From: RGIG5057 sp964371585
GTDB lineage: Bacteria; Bacillota; Clostridia; TANB77; CAG-465
Reading direction: 5' to 3'
Assembly (NCBI GenBank): GCA_964371585.1
Contig: CAYJMD010000002.1
Location: 124,001-188,000 of the forward strand
Length of the DNA stretch: 64,000 nucleotides
Shown: positions 18,657-27,835 of the stretch, piece by piece
How the letters are laid out: each line of letters opens with the position of its first letter
How positions within the stretch are numbered: the stretch's first letter is position 1
The notes under the pieces: generated by a model
What the model was told of the DNA's origin: nothing
Databases searched by the model: none
The model's input: only the letters and a program-made list of their open reading frames with translations
Position numbers and translations under genes: made by a program

Positions 18657-19751
18657 TTATTTAATCTTTAACTTTGAAGAACTCTTTTTTTTCTTATCTT
18701 TAGTATCTTTGTTTTTTTCTAAATCCTTATTTCTTGAAAAGATATCTTTAACTTTATCATTAACATATTTAAGTGTTGATATAGTTTTCGAATAATCCAA
18801 TCTTTTTGGACTTACAACAGATAGTTTGCCAATAGATGAATTATTATCATCTTCAATATTAAGTGAAACAATACTATAATCTTTAAGCATTAATTCCTCA
18901 GTTTCAGAGCCTATTACAACGCCTAAATCTTTTGATACAATTTTTTCTACTGCCATATCCACTATTTCTTTAGTAGATAGCATATTAACAAAATTTTTAA
19001 GTTTTGTAGAATCTGTAAATTCAGGAAGATCTAACATCTGAGGTAAATTATTTTTAACTACAGTATCATTATTATTAAGATCTTGTTTTAATCCTTCACA
19101 AATTTTTTCAAGAACAGAAGAAAAATGTTTAAGTTCTTTGACTATTATATTTGAAAGAACTGTATATAACTTTTCTATAGGTGTTCCTTGAAGATTATGA
19201 TTAAGTAATTTAGATAATTCACTTACTTTACTATCATCTATTGTATCTGTAAGTTTAGCTATTACATCTTTAACTTCTCCATTTTCAGATAGAAGTACAA
19301 TTAATAATATTTTTTCTGATACCTTAAGAATCTTAATACTTTTTAAAATATCTTCATTTTTAAGAGATATAATAGTAGGTCTATTAATTATTTTTGAAAC
19401 TGTATCAGCTGCTTGTTTTAAAAGTTCACTTGTATCACCATAACCATTTAAACTATTATCAATATAGTTCATTTCTACTAGTGATAATTTTTTAGACTGC
19501 ATTAAATTATCTACATAATATCTATATCCTTTTGAAGAAGGTATTCTACCACTTGAAATATGTGGTTGTTCTAAAAAACCTGATTCTTCTAAAAGTTTCA
19601 TATCATTTCTGATTGTTGCAGGACTAAAATCTAAATTATACTTTTCAGCAATTGTTTTAGAACCAACTGGTTCTGCTGATAATATATAACCTTCAACAAC
19701 AGATGCAAGAATTTTTTTCTTTCTCTCATCAAGATTATTTACTATTGTCAT
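18657..19751 (-). CDS. hrcA: Heat-inducible transcription repressor HrcA
   Basis: Binds CIRCE operators and represses class I heat-shock genes; its activity needs GroEL in studied species. 364 residues. N-terminal winged helix with SAEPVGSKTIAEKY and FSPATIRNDM (recognition helix), then HISSGRIPSSKGYRYYVD, a hallmark. The C-terminus ends in a Lys/Ser-rich tail (about 340-364; DKKKKSSSKLKIK), which is longer than usual. First gene of the operon, preceded by a promoter and degenerate CIRCE, so self-regulated. Confidence 0.96.
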   Translation of the reverse strand: MTIVNNLDERKKKILASVVEGYILSAEPVGSKTIAEKYNLDFSPATIRNDMKLLEESGFLEQPHISSGRIPSSKGYRYYVDNLMQSKKLSLVEMNYIDNSLNGYGDTSELLKQAADTVSKIINRPTIISLKNEDILKSIKILKVSEKILLIVLLSENGEVKDVIAKLTDTIDDSKVSELSKLLNHNLQGTPIEKLYTVLSNIIVKELKHFSSVLEKICEGLKQDLNNNDTVVKNNLPQMLDLPEFTDSTKLKNFVNMLSTKEIVDMAVEKIVSKDLGVVIGSETEELMLKDYSIVSLNIEDDNNSSIGKLSVVSPKRLDYSKTISTLKYVNDKVKDIFSRNKDLEKNKDTKDKKKKSSSKLKIK

Positions 19752-19754
19752 ACT

Positions 19755-19781
19755 TTAGCACTCTTCTTTCCTAACTGCTAA
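19755..19781 (-). promoter_or_regulatory. CIRCE-like HrcA operator
   Basis: TTAGCACTC, a 9-base spacer, then AACTGCTAA. The left half is perfect; the right half matches 7 of 9 positions of GAGTGCTAA. It begins just downstream of the -10 box and overlaps the expected transcription start, 3 bases before the hrcA ATG. Confidence 0.8.
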
Positions 19782-19782
19782 T

Positions 19783-19811
19783 ATTCTACTATATTTTATT
19801 TGAGCTGTCAA
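19783..19811 (-). promoter_or_regulatory. SigA-type promoter of the hrcA-grpE-dnaK operon
   Basis: On the minus strand TTGACA, a 17-base spacer and TAGAAT. The CIRCE-like site follows the -10 after one base, so repressor binding would block initiation. Confidence 0.75.
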
Positions 19812-19858
19812 TCATTTATACAAGATTTATTTTAAAACATAGAAAAACCAACAATTCA

Positions 19859-19885
19859 TTAGCACTCAAATAGTTTATTTGCTAA
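19859..19885 (-). promoter_or_regulatory. Second, weaker CIRCE-like site
   Basis: TTAGCACTC, 9 bases, ATTTGCTAA: perfect left half and 6 of 9 matches in the right half. It is 104 bases upstream of the first site; a third isolated TTAGCACTC lies at 19959-19967, a further 100 bases away. Confidence 0.45.
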
Positions 19886-19972
19886 TTTATTGTCGATTTT
19901 ACACACCAAAATTCTTTATTTTTGCTGATTTAAATAGGTTTCACAGCACTTTTACTCATTAGCACTCTAATC

Positions 19973-21259
19973 CTATTTCACAAAATCTTCTTTACTTTCA
20001 TTTGTTTTATATGCTCTAGTAGTTTCAAAAGAAATATTTTCATCTTTACCTATAAAAGTTTCATCCCATTCTTTAAGTAGTTCTGCTGCATTTTTAGATA
20101 TATCACTACCCTTGTTTAAAGTTTCCTGTACTTTTTCACTTAGTCTATGTCTTAAAGTTTTTTCTGATTTATTCACCACATGATTTTGTAATACTGACGT
20201 GAAATCATTTTTTTCATTTTGATTTATTTCTTCTGCTATGTATTTACTAAAATTCATATTACTACTATTTTCAATATCATTTAATACTTTAGTCAGGTCA
20301 AATTTTTTAAAATCCTCTTCTCTGCGACGTTTAGGACTAATCTTATTCATTATTTTTGTAAATATACTTTCAGCATTATTAGTTGTTACCAAAGCAGTCT
20401 CAGAATTAAATTTAATATTTTCTATATTTTTTTTAAACTCATAAGTAAAATTTCTCTTTTCTTCTTTTTTATCGTGAATCTTATTTTTATTACTTTCAAG
20501 TTCAGCAGCATTATTTTTAAGTGATTCTCTAAGACTTACCGAGATATAATCATTATTTGGAGATTGCTGTTCTAAACTATTAGTTAAATACTCAATTTTT
20601 TCATTTAATCTATCTTTTTCATATTCATCTGCTTTTACAGCTGCTTGTATCAAATCTACTTTCGATTTAAATAATTCTATTTTAGTCCCTCTAGCTTTAA
20701 GCTCAGTTGGTCTTGTATGTCTTCTTAATTTATCTACAAGTTCAGCTTTCTCTTCAATCCTAATAATATTTTCCGCTTCTAAATTAGCAAACTCTATTCC
20801 CATGTTTTCGATTTGAACATTACTTTGCATTTTTACATTTTTCATTGTATTTTCAAATTTTTCTGTTATACTTGCTTTTTCTTCTAGCATCTTTCTATGT
20901 TTATCAGGATATTTTATGCTCAAAATATCAGCTTCTTTTACTTTTAAATCTAGCAAAGATTTAATCTGACTTTTAGCATGAGATATTCCGTTCTCAATTT
21001 TTATTTCTTCTCTTTTTGCCGAAACCATTGCGAGTATACTTGAATTTTTACCAAGCTCTGCAAGTACACTTGGTAAAACTTCTCTTTTTATTCCTACAAT
21101 ATTTTCTTCTATATTATCAATAACAGTTTGATTAAGTAATTCATTGCTCCCTACGGCTTCTTTTTCTTTTAAACTTACTTCTAATTCACCAAGTTCTGAT
21201 TTTAAAGATTCTATTCTTTCTTCTAATTTTCCAATAACATCTGGATTTATATTTTTCAT
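19973..21259 (-). CDS. Large coiled-coil protein of unknown function
   Basis: About 428 residues, not recognised. Soluble, highly charged and mainly helical, with coiled-coil stretches at about 8-30, 85-180 and 200-275; a basic patch SPKRRREED (about 305-315) separates it from a more irregular C-terminal third. No signal peptide or membrane segment. The start is ATG 21259, 9 bases after GGAGG; an in-frame TTG lies directly after that site. It is the second gene of a two-gene unit with a 46-aa protein (21-base gap). It ends just before the hrcA promoter region with no terminator, so transcripts may read into hrcA. Confidence 0.75.
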   Translation of the reverse strand: MKNINPDVIGKLEERIESLKSELGELEVSLKEKEAVGSNELLNQTVIDNIEENIVGIKREVLPSVLAELGKNSSILAMVSAKREEIKIENGISHAKSQIKSLLDLKVKEADILSIKYPDKHRKMLEEKASITEKFENTMKNVKMQSNVQIENMGIEFANLEAENIIRIEEKAELVDKLRRHTRPTELKARGTKIELFKSKVDLIQAAVKADEYEKDRLNEKIEYLTNSLEQQSPNNDYISVSLRESLKNNAAELESNKNKIHDKKEEKRNFTYEFKKNIENIKFNSETALVTTNNAESIFTKIMNKISPKRRREEDFKKFDLTKVLNDIENSSNMNFSKYIAEEINQNEKNDFTSVLQNHVVNKSEKTLRHRLSEKVQETLNKGSDISKNAAELLKEWDETFIGKDENISFETTRAYKTNESKEDFVK

Positions 21260-21280
21260 AACTATCAACCTCCAGATAAT

Positions 21281-21421
21281 CTATATACTTGCCATTGCAA
21301 GTGCAGCTTCTTCTAAAATGCCATTTCTTTTAATTAACTCTTTCTCTAAGATAAGAAGCTCCTCATCTGTCATTTTATTTAAATCATATTCTCTTCCATT
21401 CATTCTAATTATTTCTCTCAT
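21281..21421 (-). CDS. Small helical protein (46 aa) upstream of the coiled-coil gene
   Basis: MREIIRMNGREYDLNKMTDE and a helical remainder ending LAMASI; 46 residues, not recognised. It has an AGAGG ribosome binding site 8 bases before ATG 21421 (another in-frame ATG is 6 bases upstream). Codon use matches neighbours and the reading frame is free of stops. It is separated by 21 bases from the coiled-coil gene, whose ribosome binding site lies between them. The organisation resembles the 40-aa gene ahead of the 577-aa coiled-coil gene at 62642-62764. Confidence 0.6.
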   Translation of the reverse strand: MREIIRMNGREYDLNKMTDEELLILEKELIKRNGILEEAALAMASI

Positions 21422-21529
21422 ATACATACCTCTATATATCTTATTATTTAATTATATTATATAGCTAATTTCAAAACAATAATTGTAATATCATTTTTTA
21501 AAATAATCTAAAAAAGAAATATAAATGAA

Positions 21530-21566
21530 ATATAACTGTAACATTATGGTAACATTACAGTTATAT
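21530..21566 (-). terminator. Terminator of the addA-pgeF unit
   Basis: ATATAACTGTAA and TTACAGTTATAT form a perfect 12-bp stem around 13 bases; the minus-strand transcript then reads TTTC. The U run is short, so efficiency is uncertain. Confidence 0.6.
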
Positions 21567-21614
21567 TTTCTCCTTATAATTATATGTTGTGTATATTAAC
21601 AATAATCATATTAT

Positions 21615-22460
21615 TTATTTCAAATTCACAATAGTAGCAAATGTGGCATAATCCTCAAATCCATTTTGAGTATAATATCTATACGAATAAAAATCATCTT
21701 TATTACAACGTGTACAAATATCTGACATCACAATATTTTCTTCTAACACGCCTAGCTTTATAAAATCTTTTTTTATAACAAAACCTAAATCTATATAGAA
21801 CTTATCTTTATTTAATTTATCGTAGGTAATATAGCTAACATCATCATTCCAAATATTTATAAATTTATTTTTAAATTTTGCTTCTTCAGATGAAAAACAA
21901 CATTTTTTTATACTTGGTCCTACACATACAATAAGATCTTTATATTCACATTTAAATTCAATATGCATCTTTATTGCTGTTTTTATAGCTATTTTTTTTA
22001 TCGTACCAAGCCAGCCACTATGTATATTGCTAACTATATTTTTAACAGGATCATATATTATAATAGGATTGCAATCAGCAGTCGTTATAAGTGATGGTAT
22101 ATTTTTATCTACATGAAGATACGCATCATATTCATCATCATTTAACTTATCAAATGGATATTCATCTTTATTTGAATTTTTAAGTATTAATATTTCGTCA
22201 GTATGAGCTTGAGTTGCTTTATATACATTAGGTATATTAAGTACTTTTTTAACTCTATTTACATTTTCATATACACTCTCTTTTACATCTTTACCTAAAA
22301 TTCTAAAATTAAGGCTAGTATATAGATCTTTACTTGCTCCACCATGTCTTAAAAATATAGCATGATTTAATTTATTATCATATTTTTCCAATATTTTAAA
22401 TTTTATATATTCAATATCACCATTTTTATAGTGTGATATCTTTTTATCTTCAAACTTCAT
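21615..22460 (-). CDS. pgeF: Peptidoglycan editing factor/multicopper-oxidase-like (YfiH/LACC1 family)
   Basis: About 281 residues. Family members (PgeF, YlmD, LACC1) act as purine nucleoside phosphorylase/deaminase-type enzymes, and in E. coli PgeF prevents wrong amino acids in peptidoglycan. The three signature blocks are present: FLRHGGASK, HSGWLGTIKK, and VGPSIKKCCFSSEE; with TTADCNPIIIYD they supply the His and Cys zinc ligands. The start is ATG 22460, next to an in-frame TTG. It lies 8 bases after addA and is likely co-transcribed. Confidence 0.88.
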   Translation of the reverse strand: MKFEDKKISHYKNGDIEYIKFKILEKYDNKLNHAIFLRHGGASKDLYTSLNFRILGKDVKESVYENVNRVKKVLNIPNVYKATQAHTDEILILKNSNKDEYPFDKLNDDEYDAYLHVDKNIPSLITTADCNPIIIYDPVKNIVSNIHSGWLGTIKKIAIKTAIKMHIEFKCEYKDLIVCVGPSIKKCCFSSEEAKFKNKFINIWNDDVSYITYDKLNKDKFYIDLGFVIKKDFIKLGVLEENIVMSDICTRCNKDDFYSYRYYTQNGFEDYATFATIVNLK

Positions 22461-22468
22461 CAAAATAC

Positions 22469-25400
22469 CTATTTCACCTCTATTACGTCATTTAATTTAA
22501 ACGAATATATATATGTATTTTTAATTCTATATCCATTTATATAAGCAAGTGCATCTTTGTATATATCAAGTTGTAATTTATATCTAGATACAAACTCTTC
22601 TTTATCTATTATATTGTCTGTTTTAAAATCTACTAGTGTATAACTTCCATCTTCATTTTCAAAATATAAATCAATAACACCTTGTATAATGCTTTTAGAA
22701 TATTTATTATTCTTATATACAAATTCTGCCTCTTTAAATACTTTTCTACTATTTTTAATTCTTATACCTATATTAGAATTTAAAAATTCACATATTTTTT
22801 TAATATTAATATATTTCTTTTCCTCTTCTTTTATCTTTCCTGTTTTAACAAGCATATTTACAAAATCAGATATATCCTTTTTTGTACTTACTTTATTAAA
22901 ATCTAAATGTTCTAGTATAAAATGTATTAATGTTCCTTTTCTAACACTTGTAACATTTTCTTTACCTTTAATACAATCTGGCATAGCATATTTTTCTTCT
23001 TTATTTACTATAGGTTCATCATCTATATACTCTATAACATCTTCATTTACTAAAGAATGTATATTACTATTATTAAGAGTAATATCATCTCTATTTTCTT
23101 CTTTTAATCTACTTACACTTATTCTAGAAGGAACAGCTAAATTATTTTCATTATGATATTTTTTATTTATATTATAACTTAACTTTTCAATCATACTTTC
23201 TATCTCTAATTTTTCTTTTTCATTTTTATTTTCATAAGCACTTAAAAGTACATCATTTAACCTATTTGAAGTAATATCATTTTTTAAGATATTACTAATA
23301 CTTGAACTTTCTTTTACTTTATGTATGTTAATATCAAATAAGCTCTCTACCACATCTTTATTTTCTTTAACATTTATATAATCTTTTAAAGTACAAAGAA
23401 TATTATCTAAGAAAGATGTATTTTTATATATAACTTTTGAATCTATTTTATCATTTTCATCTTTTATAATGTACATACTAGATAATTTTTTTTGAATGTC
23501 TGTTACACTACCATAAATGATTAATTTTTCTTTAGCTCTTGTGAGGGCAACATATAGCATTCTTAATTCTTCGGCTTTAAGAGTTTTAGCCTCTTTAGAT
23601 TTAATAGCTTCTTTTATAATAGATGGATATGTTATGAATAACTCTTCATTTATTACATTCATTCCTAAACCATATTCATAATTTAAAGTAACTGGAGCAG
23701 ACATATCTTTTATATTATATTTATTTGAAGTATCTGATAATATAACAATAGGAAATTCTAATCCTTTACTTTTATGGATAGTCATTATTTTAACTACATT
23801 GTCGTTTTCACCTATCACTTTAGCTTTAGCAGTTTCACTTACTGTTTTTTCTCTTAACATTTGAACATAATTTACATATGTATATATAGATGGATTTTCT
23901 AACTTTTGTGCAACAACAACTAAACTATCTAAATTTATTTTACTAGAATTACTATTATTTAATAGAAATGATTCTAAATATATATTTGTTTCAGTATATA
24001 TTTTATTTAAAAGTTCTGCTACGGAATAACTTTTAGAAAATGCTATAAGAGAGTTTAACATATTTAAAAACTTAAGAGTATGTTCTTTTAAATTAACATC
24101 TTTTGTTTCTTTACTTAGCAATAATAAATTATCATATATATACTCTTTTTTATTATACTCTTTAATCATATATATTTCATCTAAAGTAAATTTACCTATG
24201 CTACTATATAACACAGCAACCATATCTATATCTTGGTATGGATTATCTATTATTTTAAGCATAGATATAATTAAACGAATTTCATCATTATCAAATATAT
24301 TAGTTTCTATATCTGAAAATACTGGTATTTCTAAGCTTTTAAATTCATCTTCTAAAATATTAGCTTTGTTTTTAAGACCTCTAAGTAATATTACAATATC
24401 TGAATATTTAATATCTCTAAAAGTATCTTCTTTTTCATCATATACTTTAAACTCTTTTTTCTTTACTAAATCATTTACCCTCTTTGCTATATATTTAGCT
24501 TCTATTTCATAATTTTTAAGTTCTGTTATGTACTCTAAAGTTTCATCATCTATATCTTCATACATACTACTATCTTCATCTAGTTTAGTATCTAGTACAT
24601 TAAGTTCTGTTTTATAGTTATTTGCTTCATTTACTTTTAATCTTGTAGCACCAAACTGTAGTACTTCTTTATCTTCATAATCACAATCACCTAAATCATA
24701 ACTCATTACTTTTTCAAATATATAGTTTATAGAATTTATTACATTTTCTCTACTTCTAAAATTTTTAGCAAGTATAACTTTAGTATTTTCTACAGTCATT
24801 TCATCTTCATTAATCTCTTCATAATTTATATATGCTCTATACTTACTATTAAATATTTCTGGCATTGCTTGTCTAAATCTATATATACTTTGTTTAATAT
24901 CTCCAACCATAAATCTATTATTAGTTTTAGCAATAGAATTAAGTATAGCTTCTTGTGTAAATGAAGTATCCTGATATTCATCTGTATATATTTCTTTAAA
25001 CTTATTTCTATATATAATTGCAGTTTCACTTGGAATATATCCACTATCTGTTTTAGTAAGAAGTATATTTAAAGCTAAATGTTCTATATCTCCAAAATCA
25101 ATTAAATTTTTTTCTCTTTTTTGTTTTGTATACTCTGCATCTATGTTAGCAATTAATTTATATATGTAAATTAAATATGGATAAGTCTTATTTAAATCTT
25201 CTATAATAACTTCACTTTTGCCATAAATAGTTTTTTTTATATTTTTAATCTCTGCTCTTAATATATCTGCTCTAAAATTTTTAACTTCATCTTTTAAATC
25301 TACATTTCTAACTCTATTTCTTGGCATAGATTTTATTTCTATATTATCAACATTTGAAAATAACATATCAAACGACTTATCACTACATTTAGTACATCTT

Positions 25401-26179
25401 TCTAAATTTGCTATATCATCATCTAAAACTTCTACTATTTTAATTAAGTCATCTTCTAAATTATCACTTACTTTATTTCTTAAATCTTTTAATTTATATA
25501 CTATAATTTCTAAAGAATCTATTACATTATTATATATTTCTTTACCAAAATCTGACTGACATAAATCTAATTTTTTGTCTAAATTATATTTTTCGATACT
25601 TAATTTTAAGAATTCAAAAGGAAATTCAAAACTTTGTATATAATTATATATTTTATCCAACGTTTTTAACAGTTCATCATCTTTAGAGTTGAATATATTT
25701 AAAACATTGTATATACCAAACTCTCCTTCTACATAGTTTCTATACTCATCTTCAAGTACTTTTATCATAGCAGCAGACTTTAAAAGTTTACTATTTATAT
25801 CATCGCAAATATTAAAAGAAGGATCTAAATCTATTTTAAAAAAATTGCTACGAATTACTTCTAAGCAAAATGAATGAATAGTAGTAATACTTGCTCTATG
25901 TATATTATCTAATTGTCTTTTTAAGAAATAATTTTGATTATCTTTTTTTATCTCTTTGTTTATTGCTTTAATTAATTTTTGCTTTAATTCACTTGCAGCA
26001 GCATTAGTAAAAGTTACTACAAGTATTTTATCTATATCTATATGTTCATCTATAACTTTAGATATTACTCTTTCAACCAAAACAGCAGTTTTACCACTAC
26101 CTGCTGATGCTGAAACAAGTATATTTTTATCTTTAATATCTATTGCTAGTTTTTGTTCTTTAGTCCAGTTGTTTGACAC
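22469..26179 (-). CDS. addA: ATP-dependent helicase/nuclease subunit A (AddA)
   Basis: 1236 residues, normal for AddA. UvrD/Rep superfamily helicase with Walker A SAGSGKT (25-31), DEYQDTSFTQ (motif II), GDIKQSIYRFRQA (motif III), TIHKSKGLEFPIV (motif V) and LYVALTRAKEKL (motif VI). The C-terminal RecB-type nuclease shows GTLIHFILEHLDF (His) and the Asp/Lys of VIDLYF and LVDFKTD, so both activities look intact. It repairs double-strand breaks with AddB, giving 3' ends for RecA. addB is not adjacent, although addB-addA is a usual pair. Confidence 0.95.
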   Translation of the reverse strand: MSNNWTKEQKLAIDIKDKNILVSASAGSGKTAVLVERVISKVIDEHIDIDKILVVTFTNAAASELKQKLIKAINKEIKKDNQNYFLKRQLDNIHRASITTIHSFCLEVIRSNFFKIDLDPSFNICDDINSKLLKSAAMIKVLEDEYRNYVEGEFGIYNVLNIFNSKDDELLKTLDKIYNYIQSFEFPFEFLKLSIEKYNLDKKLDLCQSDFGKEIYNNVIDSLEIIVYKLKDLRNKVSDNLEDDLIKIVEVLDDDIANLERCTKCSDKSFDMLFSNVDNIEIKSMPRNRVRNVDLKDEVKNFRADILRAEIKNIKKTIYGKSEVIIEDLNKTYPYLIYIYKLIANIDAEYTKQKREKNLIDFGDIEHLALNILLTKTDSGYIPSETAIIYRNKFKEIYTDEYQDTSFTQEAILNSIAKTNNRFMVGDIKQSIYRFRQAMPEIFNSKYRAYINYEEINEDEMTVENTKVILAKNFRSRENVINSINYIFEKVMSYDLGDCDYEDKEVLQFGATRLKVNEANNYKTELNVLDTKLDEDSSMYEDIDDETLEYITELKNYEIEAKYIAKRVNDLVKKKEFKVYDEKEDTFRDIKYSDIVILLRGLKNKANILEDEFKSLEIPVFSDIETNIFDNDEIRLIISMLKIIDNPYQDIDMVAVLYSSIGKFTLDEIYMIKEYNKKEYIYDNLLLLSKETKDVNLKEHTLKFLNMLNSLIAFSKSYSVAELLNKIYTETNIYLESFLLNNSNSSKINLDSLVVVAQKLENPSIYTYVNYVQMLREKTVSETAKAKVIGENDNVVKIMTIHKSKGLEFPIVILSDTSNKYNIKDMSAPVTLNYEYGLGMNVINEELFITYPSIIKEAIKSKEAKTLKAEELRMLYVALTRAKEKLIIYGSVTDIQKKLSSMYIIKDENDKIDSKVIYKNTSFLDNILCTLKDYINVKENKDVVESLFDINIHKVKESSSISNILKNDITSNRLNDVLLSAYENKNEKEKLEIESMIEKLSYNINKKYHNENNLAVPSRISVSRLKEENRDDITLNNSNIHSLVNEDVIEYIDDEPIVNKEEKYAMPDCIKGKENVTSVRKGTLIHFILEHLDFNKVSTKKDISDFVNMLVKTGKIKEEEKKYINIKKICEFLNSNIGIRIKNSRKVFKEAEFVYKNNKYSKSIIQGVIDLYFENEDGSYTLVDFKTDNIIDKEEFVSRYKLQLDIYKDALAYINGYRIKNTYIYSFKLNDVIEVK

Positions 26180-26249
26180 GTTTAATCACCTTGTAATTAT
26201 TATATCATACAAGCATTAAATTATAAAGAGAAATATTGTACTAATGAAA

Positions 26250-26290
26250 AAAACTCCTTATCTAAGCAATATACTTAAATAAAGAGTTTT
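26250..26290 (-). terminator. Terminator after the 114-aa gene
   Basis: Minus strand: AAAACTCTTTATTTAAG pairs with CTTAGATAAGGAGTTTT (15 of 17 pairs) and a T run follows. It begins 8 bases after the gene. Confidence 0.75.
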
Positions 26291-26297
26291 AGTCTAA

Positions 26298-26639
26298 TTA
26301 TTCTCTTGGCATAATTTTAAAACAAATGAATTCTTGTTTTTCTTTCTTAATAGCAATAATCATATTTTTCATTTTAATATAATAGATTTCTCCATTTACC
26401 ATTATTTCTTCATTTGAAATAATAATTTCATATAAAGAATCATCATCTACTATTTCTTTTATTGCTGAAAAATAATCTGCTGCACTTACAACTTTAAAAC
26501 TTAAATCAGTTTTTTCAGTTACTTTTGCAACCTCATGAAGAATATTATCTCCTTTCGAGTTTGATAGTGCATTTAGCAAATCTACTGCTACCTTGTTCAA
26601 AAAATTTTGACTGGAATAATTTTCTACTACTTTTTTCAT
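26298..26639 (-). CDS. Small protein of unknown function
   Basis: 113 residues, not recognised. Helical N-terminal half (NFLNKVAVDLLNALSN), then a mixed part with beta strands near the end (YEIIISNEEIMVNGEIYYIK). No signal peptide or membrane segment. The start is ATG 26639 because GGAGG lies 6 bases upstream; an in-frame ATG at 26651 overlaps that site. It has its own promoter (26722-26750) and terminator, so it is a single-gene unit upstream of addA. Confidence 0.7.
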   Translation of the reverse strand: MKKVVENYSSQNFLNKVAVDLLNALSNSKGDNILHEVAKVTEKTDLSFKVVSAADYFSAIKEIVDDDSLYEIIISNEEIMVNGEIYYIKMKNMIIAIKKEKQEFICFKIMPRE

Positions 26640-26721
26640 GTTTTCCTCCATTTTGCATAATCACACAATAATTTATTAACTTACATAATTATGCTTGTTT
26701 TTAATATTATTACAATTGAGA

Positions 26722-26750
26722 ATTATAGCATTAAATTACTATAGTGTCAA
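26722..26750 (-). promoter_or_regulatory. SigA-type promoter of the 113-aa gene
   Basis: Consensus TTGACA, 17-base spacer ending TGC, then TATAAT (extended -10). The leader is about 75 bases and holds GCATAAT and ATTATGC as a spaced inverted repeat. Confidence 0.75.
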
Positions 26751-26790
26751 TGATTTAAAGATAGTTTAGCAGTATATAACAAAAAAAACA

Positions 26791-26825
26791 AAAATACTAC
26801 AACTATATTAAGCTGTAGTATTTTT
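26791..26825 (-). terminator. Terminator of the tgt-folD unit
   Basis: AAAATACTACA and TGTAGTATTTT are a perfect 11-bp stem around 12 bases, with A-rich and T-rich flanks on either side. Confidence 0.85.
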
Positions 26826-26915
26826 ATTTCTTATTATATATCTTTAAATTAAATAAAACCAAAATAAGTAAATTGTTTAATTCAAATCAACTCTTAAATC
26901 TGTATTAAAACAATA

Positions 26916-27755
26916 TTAATTATCTATTACATTGTTTATTGTATTATCTATTAATGAAATAACTGTAGTAAGCCCTATTCCACCTGGAACTGGTGTTACA
27001 TATTTAGCTTTATGCTCGAGAGCAGCTGTATCGCAATCTCCAATTATTTTACCTTCATCATTTCTGTTTATTCCAACGTCTATAACAATTGTATCTTGTT
27101 TAATCATATCTTCTGTTAGTAATTTTGCTCTACCAACAGCAACAACAACTATATCTGCATTTTGAGTATAACTTTTTAAATCTTTAGTTTTAGAATGACA
27201 TATAGTTACTGTAGCATTTCTATTTAAAAGTAATGATGCTATAGGTTTACCTACTAAGTTACTTCTTCCAATAACAACTACATTTTTACCTGTAAAATCA
27301 ACATTTAAATTATCAAGCACCATCATTATACCTTTTGGTGTACATGGAACGATTGCTCTTAAATCACCTAAAAAAAGTTTACCTGCATTTACTTCATGAA
27401 GTCCATCAACATCTTTTTTAGGATCAATAGCTTCTATTACTTTAAGCGTATCTAAATGATTATATAATGGAAGCTGAACTAGTATACCATTGATAGAGTC
27501 ATCTTTGTTTAAATCTCCTATTTTATTTATTAATTCTTCCTGCGTAACAGTTTCATCAAACATGTATTCAACTTCTTCAAGACCAATATCTAAGCACATG
27601 TCTCTTTTTTTCTTAACATATATTTTAGATGCTTTGTCATCACTTGCAACTACTAAAGCTAATTTCACTGATTTACCACTTTCTTTTAGTTTAATCATTT
27701 TAACTTTTAATTCTTCTTTTTTGTTTTCAACCATACTTTTAACATCAACTATCAT
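26916..27755 (-). CDS. folD: Methylenetetrahydrofolate dehydrogenase/cyclohydrolase
   Basis: Bifunctional enzyme interconverting 5,10-methylene- and 10-formyl-tetrahydrofolate, supplying one-carbon units for purines and formyl-Met. 279 residues. Visible motifs: YVKKKRDMCLDIGLE (catalytic Lys), GILVQLPLYNHLD, DVDGLHEVNAGKL, PCTPKGIM, and the NADP-binding GRSNLVGKPIASLL, ending with PVPGGIGLTT. The usual QLPLP reads QLPLY, a small change. Good GGAGGA ribosome binding site. It is the last gene of the unit. Confidence 0.96.
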   Translation of the reverse strand: MIVDVKSMVENKKEELKVKMIKLKESGKSVKLALVVASDDKASKIYVKKKRDMCLDIGLEEVEYMFDETVTQEELINKIGDLNKDDSINGILVQLPLYNHLDTLKVIEAIDPKKDVDGLHEVNAGKLFLGDLRAIVPCTPKGIMMVLDNLNVDFTGKNVVVIGRSNLVGKPIASLLLNRNATVTICHSKTKDLKSYTQNADIVVVAVGRAKLLTEDMIKQDTIVIDVGINRNDEGKIIGDCDTAALEHKAKYVTPVPGGIGLTTVISLIDNTINNVIDN

Positions 27756-27835
27756 TTGTTTCCTCCTATTTTAACAAGTTTAAATAAATAATGTTACTTA
27801 GTATTTAGTACTACTTCACAATTACTCTTATTTAT

